Origin: Auanema rhodensis
Taxonomy: Eukaryota > Nematoda > Chromadorea > Rhabditida > Rhabditidae
DNA length: 64,000 bases
Assembly: GCA_964057225.1 (NCBI GenBank)
Contig: OZ059897.1
Coordinates: 2,914,001-2,978,000 of the forward strand
Direction: 5' to 3'
Shown: positions 49,837 to 61,068 of the stretch, piece by piece
Position numbering within the stretch: the stretch's first letter is position 1
How the letters are laid out: each line of letters opens with the position of its first letter
The notes under the pieces: model-generated
Database searches by the model: none
Seen by the model: only the letters and a program-made list of their open reading frames with translations
What the model was told of the DNA's origin: nothing
Program-made: the position numbers and the translations under genes

Positions 49837-52293
49837 AGTGCATTCGATGCGGATTTTTAAGCTGCGTCGATCTGTGTTATCAGATTTGCGCTAGCTTAAA
49901 AATGCACCGAGTAATCAACTGATATAGGTTCACACTTATATCCTCGATTTTCCCCCTGAAGAATTAATTTTTTCGTTGAATAACATTGTCCATCGTCTTT
50001 GCCTTGAAAAAAGAAATCTAAAAACTCCTACTTTTTGTGAAATTATTAAGAAATTTTTCGGGAAAATTTTTGTCACAATGTTTTTGGAAGCAATGTTGAG
50101 TGTACATGGGAACTCAGCATACACTAATGCATTATTTTTCGAACGATCATAACTAATTTTTGTATAGAGCGTTTCTCAATGTAGTATAGTGCATTCGATG
50201 CGGATTTTTAAGCTGCGTCGATCTGTGTTATCAGATTTGCGCTAGCTTAAAAATGCACCGAGTAATCAACTGATATAGGTTCACACTTATATCCTCGATT
50301 TTCACCCTGAAGAAATGATTTTTTCGTTGAATAACATTGTCCATCGTCTTCGTCTTGAAAAAAGGAATCTAAAAACATCTACTTTTTGTGAAATTATTTA
50401 GAAATTTTTCGGGAAAATTTTTGTCAAAATGTTTTTGGAAGCAATGTTGAGTGTACATGGGAACTCAACATACACTAATGCATTATTTTTCATACGATCA
50501 TAACTAATTTTTGTATAAAGCGTTTCTCAATGTAGTATAGTGCATTCGATGCGGATTTTTAAGCTGCGTTGATCTGTGTTATCAGATTTGAGTTAGCTTG
50601 AAAATGCACCGAGATATCAACTGATATATGTTCACACTTATATCCTCGATTTTCACCCTGAAGAATTAATTTTTTCGTTGAATAACATTGTCCATCGTCT
50701 TTGCCTTGAAAAAAGAAATCTAAAAACTCCTACTTTTTGTGAAATTATTTAGAAATTTTTCGGGAAAATTTTTGTCAAAATGTTTTTGGAAGCAATGTTG
50801 AGTGTACATGGGAACTCAGCATACACTAATGCATTATTTTTCAAACGATCATAACTAATTTTTGTATAGAGCGTTTCTCAATGTAGTATAGTTCATTCGA
50901 TGCGGATTTTTAAGCTGCGTCGATCTGTGTTATCAGATTTGAGTTAGCTTAAAAATGCACCGAGATATCAACTGATATATGTTCACACTTATATCCTCGA
51001 TTTTCACCCTGAAGAAATGATTTTTTCGTTAACAAACATTGTCCATCGTATTCGTCTTGAAAAAAGGAATCTAAAAACATCTACTTTTCGTGAAATTATT
51101 TAGAAATTTTTCGGGAAAATTTTTGTCAAAATGTTTTTGGAAGCAATGTTGAGTGTACATGGGAACTCAACATACACTAATGCATTATTTTTCAAACGAT
51201 CATAACTAATTTTTGTATAGAGCGTTTCTCAATGTAGTATAGTGCATTCGATGCGGATTTTTAAGCTGCGTCGATCTGTGTTATCAGATTTGCGCTAGCT
51301 TAAAAATGCACCGAGTAATCAACTGATATAGGTTCACACTTATATCCTCGATTTTCACCCTGAAGAATTAATTTTTTCGTTGAATAACATTGTCCATCGT
51401 CTTTGCCTTGAAAAAAGAAATCTAAAAACTCCTACTTTTTGTGAAATTATTAAGAAATTTTTCGGGAAAATTTTTGTCACAATGTTTTTGGAAGCAATGT
51501 TGAGTGTACATGGGAACTCAGCATACACTAATGCATTATTTTTCAAACGATCATAACTAATTTTTGTATGGAGCGTTTCTCAATGTAGTATAGTGCATTC
51601 GATGCGGATTTTTAAGCTGCGTCGATCTGTGTTATCAGATTTGCGCTAGCTTAAAAATGCACCGAGTAATCAACTGATATAGGTTCACACTTATATCCTC
51701 GATTTTCACCCTGAAGAATTAATTTTTTCGTTGAATAACATTGTCCATCGTCTTTGCCTTGAAAAAAGAAATCTAAAAACTCCTACTTTTTGTGAAATTA
51801 TTTAGAAATTTTTCGGGAAAATTTTTGTCACAATGTTTTTGGAAGCAATGTTGAGTGTACATGGGAACTCAACATACACTAATGCATTATTTTTCAAACG
51901 ATCATAACTAATTTTTGTATGGAGCGTTTCTCAATGTAGTATAGTGCATTCGATGCGGATTTTTAAGCTGCGTTGATCTGTGTTATCAGATTTGCGCTAG
52001 CTTAAAAATGCACCGAGTAATCAACTGATATAGGTTCACACTTATATCCTCGATTTTCACCCTGAAGAATTAATTTTTTCGTTGAATAACATTGTCCATC
52101 GTCTTTGCCTTGAAAAAAGAAATCTAAAAACTCCTACTTTTTGTGAAATTATTTAGAAATTTTTCGGGAAAATTTTTGTCACAATGTTTTTGGAAGCAAT
52201 GTTGAGTGTACATGGGAACTCAGCATACACTAATGCATTATTTTTCAAACGATCATAACTAATTTTTGTATGGAGCGTTTCTCAATGTAGTAT
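49837..52293 (+). repeat. Rearranged HOR fragments (M143-M149)
   Basis: M143 is A/A with ATTATTAAG and private TCCCCCTG and TTCGAACG. M144 repeats M134. M145-M146 are B/A and B/H. M147 is A/A with ATTATTAAG, M148 is A/A with AACATAC, and M149 is A/A. M147-M150 have the same right-half markers as M160-M163 further on (13 monomers away). The block joins pieces of the 10-monomer HOR to pieces of the later four-monomer HOR. Confidence 0.82.
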
Positions 52294-53697
52294 AGTGCAT
52301 TCGATGCGGATTTTTAAGCTGCGTTGATCTGTGTTATCAGATTTGCGCTAGCTTAAAAATGCACCGAGTAATCAACTGATATAGGTTCACACTTATATCC
52401 TCGATTTTCACCCTGAAGAATTAATTTTTTCGTTGAATAACATTGTCCATCGTCTTTGCCTTGAAAAAAGAAATCTAAAAACTCCTATTTTTTGTGAAAT
52501 TATTTAGAAATTTTTCGGGAAAATTTTTGTCACAATGTTTTTGGAAGCAATGTTGAGTGTACATGGGAACTCAGCATACACTAATGCATTATTTTTCAAA
52601 CGATCATAACTAATTTTTGTATGGAGCGTTTTTCAATGTAGTATAGTGCATTCGATGCGGATTTTTAAGCTGCGTCGATCTGTGTTATCAGATTTGAGTT
52701 AGCTTGAAAATGCACCGAGATATCAACTGATATATGTTCACACTTATATCCTCGATTTTCACCCTGAAGAATTAATTTTTTCGTTGAATAACATTGTCCA
52801 TCGTCTTTGCCTTGAAAAAAGAAATCTAAAAACTCCTACTTTTTGTGAAATTATTTAGAAATTTTTCGGGAAAATTTTTGTCAAAATGTTTTTGGAAGCA
52901 ATGTTGAGTGTACATGGGAACTCAGCATACACTAATGCATTATTTTTCAAACGATCATAACTAATTTTTGTATAGAGCGTTTCTCAATGTAGTATAGTTC
53001 ATTCGATGCGGATTTTTAAGCTGCGTCGATCTGTGTTATCAGATTTGAGTTAGCTTAAAAATGCACCGAGATATCAACTGATATATGTTCACACTTATAT
53101 CCTCGATTTTCACCCTGAAGAAATGATTTTTTCGTTAACAAACATTGTCCATCGTATTCGTCTTGAAAAAAGGAATCTAAAAACATCTACTTTTTGTGAA
53201 ATTATTTAGAAATTTTTCGGGAAAATTTTTGTCAAAATGTTTTTGGAAGCAATGTTGAGTGTACATGGGAACTCAACATACACTAATGCATTATTTTTCA
53301 AACGATCATAACTAATTTTTGTATAGAGCGTTTCTCAATGTAGTATAGTGCATTCGATGCGGATTTTTAAGCTGCGTCGATCTGTGTTATCAGATTTGCG
53401 CTAGCTTAAAAATGCACCGAGTAATCAACTGATATAGGTTCACACTTATATCCTCGATTTTCACCCTGAAGAATTAATTTTTTCGTTGAATAACATTGTC
53501 CATCGTCTTTGCCTTGAAAAAAGAAATCTAAAAACTCCTACTTTTTGTGAAATTATTTAGAAATTTTTCGGGAAAATTTTTGTCACAATGTTTTTGGAAG
53601 CAATGTTGAGTGTACATGGGAACTCAACATACACTAATGCATTATTTTTCAAACGATCATAACTAATTTTTGTATAGAGCGTTTCTCAATGTAGTAT
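52294..53697 (+). repeat. Four-monomer HOR, kind Y, isolated copy (M150-M153)
   Basis: Order: A/A with CTCCTATTTTTTG, B/A with TCAAAATG, B/H with GTTAAC, A/A with GCGTCGATC. The same four-monomer plan recurs at 56857, 61069 and 62473. This copy precedes the tandem run by about 3.2 kb (nine monomers), separated from it by M154-M158. Confidence 0.88.
52996..53346 (+). repeat. Reference B/H satellite monomer with GTTAAC (M152)
   Basis: This is a B-like monomer in which the GTTGAAAAAC segment reads GTTAACAAAC, creating an HpaI site at 53134-53139. It usually begins AGTTCATTCG rather than AGTGCATTCG. Right halves of this class are at M4, M10, M19, M25, M115, M117, M123, M125, M127, M133, M136, M142, M146, M152, M165, M177 and M182. 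None lies between about 8.8 and 40.0 kb. The class almost always sits just before a monomer with GCGTCGATC and, in most places, just after a B/A monomer. Confidence 0.93.
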
Positions 53698-55452
53698 AGT
53701 GCATTCGATGCGGATTTTTAAGCTGCGTCGATCTGTGTTATCAGATTTGGGTTAGCTTAAAAATGCACCGAGATATCAACTGATATATGTTCACACTTAT
53801 ATCCTCGATTTTCACCCTGAAGAAATGATTTTTTCGTTGAAAAACATTGTCCATCGTATTCGTCTTGAAAAAAAGAATCTAAAAACATCTACTTTCTGTG
53901 AAATTATTTAGAAATTTTTCGGGAAAATTTTTGTCACAATGTTTTTGGAAGCAATGTTGAGTGTACATGGGAACTCAGCATACACTAATGCATTATTTTT
54001 CAAACGATCATAACTAATTTTTGTATGGAGCGTTTCTCAATGTAGTATAGTGCATTCGATGCGGATTTTTAAGCTGCGTTGATCTGTGTTATCAGATTTG
54101 CGCTAGCTTAAAAATGCACCGAGTAATCAACTGATATAGGTTCACACTTATATCCTCGATTTTCACCCTGAAGAATTAATTTTTTCGTTGAATAACGTTG
54201 TCCATCGTCTTTGCCTTGAAAAAAAAAATCTAAAAACTCCTACTTTTTGTGAAATTATTTAGAAATTTTTCGGGAAAATTTTTGTCACAATGTTTTTGGA
54301 AGCAATGTTGAGTGTACATGGGAACTCAGCATACACTAATGCATTATTTTTCAAACGATCATAACTAATTTTTGTATAGAGCGTTTCTCAATGTAGTATA
54401 GTGCATTCGATGCGGATTTTTAAGCTGCGTCGATCTGTGTTATCAGATTTGAGTTAGCTTAAAAATGCACCGAGATATCAACTGATATATGTTCACACTT
54501 ATATCCTCGATTTTCACCCTGAAGAATTATATTTTTCGTTGAATAACATTGTCCATCGTCTTCGTCTTGAAAAAAGGAATCTAAAAACATCTACTTTTTG
54601 TGAAATTATTTAGAAATTTTTCGGGAAAATTTTTGTCAAAATGTTTTTGGAAGCAATGTTGAGTGTACATGGGAACTCAGCATACACTAATGCATTATTT
54701 TTCAAACGATCATAACTAATTTTTGTATGGAGCGTTTCTCAATGTAGTATAGTGCATTCGATGCGGATTTTTAAGCTGCGTTGATCTGTGTTATCAGATT
54801 TGAGTTAACTTAAAAATGCACCGAGATATCAACTGATATATGTTCACACTTATATCCTCGATTTTCACCCTGAAGAAATGATTTTTTTGTTGAAAAACAT
54901 TGTCCATCGTATTCGTCTTGAAAAAAGGAATCTAAAAACATCTACTTTTTGTGAAATTATTTAGAAATTTTTCGGGAAAATTTTTGTCAAAATGTTTTTG
55001 GAAGCAATGTTGAGTGTACATGGGAACTCAACATACACTAATGCATTATTTTTCAAACGATCATAACTAATTTTTGTATAGAGCGTTTCTCAATGTAGTA
55101 TAGTGCATTCGATGCGGATTTTTAAGCTGCGTCGATCTGTGTTATCAGATTTGCGCTAGCTTAAAAATGCACCGAGTAATCAACTGATATAGGTTCACAC
55201 TTATATCCTCGATTTTCACCCTGAAGAATTAATTTTTTCGTTGAATAACATTGTCCATCGTCTTTGCCTTGAAAAAAGAAATCTAAAAACTCCTACTTTT
55301 TGTGAAATTATTTAGAAATTTTTCGGGAAAATTTTTGTCACAATGTTTTTGGAAGCAATGTTGAGTGTACATGGGAACTCAGCATACACTAATGCATTAT
55401 TTTTCAAACGATCATAACTAATTTTTGTATGGAGCGTTTTTCAATGTAGTAT
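53698..55452 (+). repeat. Transition monomers M154-M158
   Basis: M154 is B/B with private GGGTTAGC and CTTTCTGTG. M155 is A/A with AACGTTG and a long A run. M156 repeats M113 and M157 repeats M114 except for a few bases (AACATAC, CTTGAAAAAAGG). M158 is A/A with GCGTCGATC and ends TATGGAGCGTTTTTC, matching the entry into the tandem four-monomer units. Confidence 0.84.
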
Positions 55453-58400
55453 AGTGCATTCGATGCGGATTTTTAAGCTGCGTTGATCTGTGTTATCAGA
55501 TTTGCGCTAGCTTAAAAATGCACCGAGTAATCAACTGATATAGGTTCACACTTATATCCTCGATTTTCACCCTGAAGAATTAATTTTTTCGTTGAATAAC
55601 ATTGTCCATCGTCTTTGCCTTGAAAAAAGAAATCTAAAAACTCCTATTTTTTGTGAAATTATTTAGAAATTTTTCGGGAAAATTTTTGTCACAATGTTTT
55701 TGGAAGCAATGTTGAGTGTACATGGGAACTCAGCATACACTAATGCATTATTTTTCAAACGATCATAACTAATTTTTGTATGGAGCGTTTTTCAATGTAG
55801 TATAGTGCATTCGATGCGGATTTTTAAGCTGCGTCGATCTGTGTTATCAGATTTGAGTTAGCTTGAAAATGCACCGAGATATCAACTGATATATGTTCAC
55901 ACTTATATCCTCGATTTTCACCCTGAAGAATTAATTTTTTCGTTGAATAACATTGTCCATCGTCTTTGCCTTGAAAAAAGAAATCTAAAAACTCCTACTT
56001 TTTGTGAAATTATTAAGAAATTTTTCGGGAAAATTTTTGTCACAATGTTTTTGGAAGCAATGTTGAGTGTACATGGGAACTCAGCATACACTAATGCATT
56101 ATTTTTCAAACGATCATAACTAATTTTTGTATGGAGCGTTTCTCAATGTAGTATAGTGCATTCGATGCGGATTTTTAAGCTGCGTCGATCTGTGTTATCA
56201 GATTTGCGCTAGCTTAAAAATGCACCGAGTAATCAACTGATATAGGTTCACACTTATATCCTCGATTTTCACCCTGAAGAATTAATTTTTTCGTTGAATA
56301 ACATTGTCCATCGTCTTTGCCTTGAAAAAAGAAATCTAAAAACTCCTACTTTTTGTGAAATTATTTAGAAATTTTTCGGGAAAATTTTTGTCACAATGTT
56401 TTTGGAAGCAATGTTGAGTGTACATGGGAACTCAACATACACTAATGCATTATTTTTCAAACGATCATAACTAATTTTTGTATGGAGCGTTTCTCAATGT
56501 AGTATAGTGCATTCGATGCGGATTTTTAAGCTGCGTTGATCTGTGTTATCAGATTTGCGCTAGCTTAAAAATGCACCGAGTAATCAACTGATATAGGTTC
56601 ACACTTATATCCTCGATTTTCACCCTGAAGAATTAATTTTTTCGTTGAATAACATTGTCCATCGTCTTTGCCTTGAAAAAAGAAATCTAAAAACTCCTAC
56701 TTTTTGTGAAATTATTTAGAAATTTTTCGGGAAAATTTTTGTCACAATGTTTTTGGAAGCAATGTTGAGTGTACATGGGAACTCAGCATACACTAATGCA
56801 TTATTTTTCAAACAATCATAACTAATTTTTGTATGGAGCGTTTTTCAATGTAGTATAGTGCATTCGATGCGGATTTTTAAGCTGCGTTGATCTGTGTTAT
56901 CAGATTTGCGCTAGCTTAAAAATGCACCGAGTAATCAACTGATATAGGTTCACACTTATATCCTCGATTTTCACCCTGAAGAATTAATTTTTTCGTTGAA
57001 TAACATTGTCCATCGTCTTTGCCTTGAAAAAAGAAATCTAAAAACTCCTATTTTTTGTGAAATTATTTAGAAATTTTTCGGGAAAATTTTTGTCACAATG
57101 TTTTTGGAAGCAATGTTGAGTGTACATGGGAACTCAGCATACACTAATGCATTATTTTTCAAACGATCATAACTAATTTTTGTATGGAGCGTTTTTCAAT
57201 GTAGTATAGTGCATTCGATGCGGATTTTTAAGCTGCGTCGATCTGTGTTATCAGATTTGAGTTAGCTTGAAAATGCACCGAGATATCAACTGATATATGT
57301 TCACACTTATATCCTCGATTTTCACCCTGAAGAATTAATTTTTTCGTTGAATAACATTGTCCATCGTCTTTGCCTTGAAAAAAGAAATCTAAAAACTCCT
57401 ACTTTTTGTGAAATTATTTAGAAATTTTTCGGGAAAATTTTTGTCAAAATGTTTTTGGAAGCAATGTTGAGTGTACATGGGAACTCAGCATACACTAATG
57501 CATTATTTTTCAAACGATCATAACTAATTTTTGTATAGAGCGTTTCTCAATGTAGTATAGTTCATTCGATGCGGATTTTTAAGCTGCGTCGATCTGTGTT
57601 ATCAGATTTGAGTTAGCTTAAAAATGCACCGAGATATCAACTGATATATGTTCACACTTATATCCTCGATTTTCACCCTGAAGAAATGATTTTTTCGTTA
57701 ACAAACATTGTCCATCGTATTCGTCTTGAAAAAAGGAATCTAAAAACATCTACTTTTTGTGAAATTATTTAGAAATTTTTCGGGAAAATTTTTGTCAAAA
57801 TGTTTTTGGAAGCAATGTTGAGTGTACATGGGAACTCAACATACACTAATGCATTATTTTTCAAACGATCATAACTAATTTTTGTATAGAGCGTTTCTCA
57901 ATGTAGTATAGTGCATTCGATGCGGATTTTTAAGCTGCGTCGATCTGTGTTATCAGATTTGCGCTAGCTTAAAAATGCACCGAGTAATCAACTGATATAG
58001 GTTCACACTTATATCCTCGATTTTCACCCTGAAGAATTAATTTTTTCGTTGAATAACATTGTCCATCGTCTTTGCCTTGAAAAAAGAAATCTAAAAACTC
58101 CTACTTTTTGTGAAATTATTTAGAAATTTTTCGGGAAAATTTTTGTCACAATGTTTTTGGAAGCAATGTTGAGTGTACATGGGAACTCAGCATACACTAA
58201 TGCATTATTTTTCAAACGATCATAACTAATTTTTGTATGGAGCGTTTTTCAATGTAGTATAGTGCATTCGATGCGGATTGTTGAGCTGCGTTGATCTGTG
58301 TTATCAGATTTGCGCTAGCTTAAAAATGCACCGAGTAATCAACTGATATAGGTTCACACTTATATCCTCGATTTTCACCCTGAAGAATTAATTTTTTCGT

Positions 58401-61068
58401 TGAATAACATTGTCCATCGTCTTTGCCTTGAAAAAAGAAATCTAAAAACTCCTATTTTTTGTGAAATTATTTAGAAATTTTTCGGGAAAATTTTTGTCAC
58501 AATGTTTTTGGAAGCAATGTTGAGTGTACATGGGAACTCAGCATACACTAATGCATTATTTTTCAAACGATCATAACTAATTTTTGTATGGAGCGTTTTT
58601 CAATGTAGTATAGTGCATTCGATGCGGATTTTTAAGCTGCGTCGATCTGTGTTATCAGATTTGAGTTAGCTTGAAAATGCACCGAGATATCAACTGATAT
58701 ATGTTCACACTTATATCCTCGATTTTCACCCTGAAGAATTAATTTTTTCGTTGAATAACATTGTCCATCGTCTTTGCCTTGAAAAAAGAAATCTAAAAAC
58801 TCCTACTTTTTGTGAAATTATTAAGAAATTTTTCGGGAAAATTTTTGTCACAATGTTTTTGGAAGCAATGTTGAGTGTACATGGGAACTCAGCATACACT
58901 AATGCATTATTTTTCAAACGATCATAACTAATTTTTGTATGGAGCGTTTCTCAATGTAGTATAGTGCATTCGATGCGGATTTTTAAGCTGCGTCGATCTG
59001 TGTTATCAGATTTGCGCTAGCTTAAAAATGCACCGAGTAATCAACTGATATAGGTTCACACTTATATCCTCGATTTTCACCCTGAAGAATTAATTTTTTC
59101 GTTGAATAACATTGTCCATCGTCTTTGCCTTGAAAAAAGAAATCTAAAAACTCCTACTTTTTGTGAAATTATTTAGAAATTTTTCGGGAAATATTTTGTC
59201 ACAATGTTTTTGGAAGCAATGTTGAGTGTACATGGGAACTCAACATACACTAATGCATTATTTTTCAAACGATCATAACTAATTTTTGTATGGAGCGTTT
59301 CTCAATGTAGTATAGTGCATTCGATGCGGATTTTTAAGCTGCGTTGATCTGTGTTATCAGATTTGCGCTAGCTTAAAAATGCACCGAGTAATCAACTGAT
59401 ATAGGTTCACACTTATATCCTCGATTTTCACCCTGAAGAATTAATTTTTTCGTTGAATAACATTGTCCATCGTCTTTGCCTTGAAAAAAGAAATCTAAAA
59501 ACTCCTACTTTTTGTGAAATTATTTAGAAATTTTTCGGGAAAATTTTTGTCACAATGTTTTTGGAAGCAATGTTGAGTGTACATGGGAACTCAGCATACA
59601 CTAATGCATTATTTTTCAAACGATCATAACTAATTTTTGTATGGAGCGTTTTTCAATGTAGTATAGTGCATTCGATGCGGATTTTTAAGCTGCGTTGATC
59701 TGTGTTATCAGATTTGCGCTAGCTTAAAAATGCACCGAGTAATCAACTGATATAGGTTCACACTTATATCCTCGATTTTCACCCTGAAGAATTAATTTTT
59801 TCGTTGAATAACATTGTCCATCGTCTTTGCCTTGAAAAAAGAAATCTAAAAACTCCTATTTTTTGTGAAATTATTTAGAAATTTTTCGGGAAAATTTTTG
59901 TCACAATGTTTTTGGAAGCAATGTTGAGTGTACATGGGAACTCAGCATACACTAATGCATTATTTTTCAAACGATCATAACTAATTTTTGTATGGAGCGT
60001 TTTTCAATGTAGTATAGTGCATTCGATGCGGATTTTTAAGCTGCGTCGATCTGTGTTATCAGATTTGAGTTAGCTTGAAAATGCACCGAGATATCAACTG
60101 ATATATGTTCACACTTATATCCTCGATTTTCACCCTGAAGAATTAATTTTTTCGTTGAATAACATTGTCCATCGTCTTTGCCTTGAAAAAAGAAATCTAA
60201 AAACTCCTACTTTTTGTGAAATTATTAAGAAATTTTTCGGGAAAATTTTTGTCACAATGTTTTTGGAAGCAATGTTGAGTGTACATGGGAACTCAGCATA
60301 CACTAATGCATTATTTTTCAAACGATCATAACTAATTTTTGTATGGAGCGTTTCTCAATGTAGTATAGTGCATTCGATGCGGATTTTTAAGCTGCGTCGA
60401 TCTGTGTTATCAGATTTGCGCTAGCTTAAAAATGCACCGAGTAATCAACTGATATAGGTTCACACTTATATCCTCGATTTTCACCCTGAAGAATTAATTT
60501 TTTCGTTGAATAACATTGTCCATCGTCTTTGCCTTGAAAAAAGAAATCTAAAAACTCCTACTTTTTGTGAAATTATTTAGAAATTTTTCGGGAAATATTT
60601 TGTCACAATGTTTTTGGAAGCAATGTTGAGTGTACATGGGAACTCAACATACACTAATGCATTATTTTTCAAACGATCATAACTAATTTTTGTATGGAGC
60701 GTTTCTCAATGTAGTATAGTGCATTCGATGCGGATTTTTAAGCTGCGTTGATCTGTGTTATCAGATTTGCGCTAGCTTAAAAATGCACCGAGTAATCAAC
60801 TGATATAGGTTCACACTTATATCCTCGATTTTCACCCTGAAGAATTAATTTTTTCGTTGAATAACATTGTCCATCGTCTTTGCCTTGAAAAAAGAAATCT
60901 AAAAACTCCTACTTTTTGTGAAATTATTTAGAAATTTTTCGGGAAAATTTTTGTCACAATGTTTTTGGAAGCAATGTTGAGTGTACATGGGAACTCAGCA
61001 TACACTAATGCATTATTTTTCAAACGATCATAACTAATTTTTGTATGGAGCGTTTTTCAATGTAGTAT
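55453..61068 (+). repeat. Four-monomer (1404 bp) HORs in the order X, Y, X, X (M159-M174)
   Basis: Units begin at 55453, 56857, 58261 and 59665, each at an A/A monomer with CTCCTATTTTTTG. Kind X continues with B/A carrying ATTATTAAG, A/A with GCGTCGATC and AACATAC, then A/A. Kind Y (56857-58260) continues with B/A carrying TCAAAATG, B/H and A/A. The two adjacent X units at 58261 and 59665 share a private GGGAAATATTTTG, so they are sister copies. M167 has a private GGATTGTTGAGC. M162 has AAACAATCA. Confidence 0.92.

Noticed and set aside
49936-60321. Five 62-63-codon minus-strand open frames in the ATTATTAAG monomers
   Set aside because: They arise from one base change in the satellite that removes an antisense stop. 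They overlap invariant non-coding repeat and have no features of a real gene.
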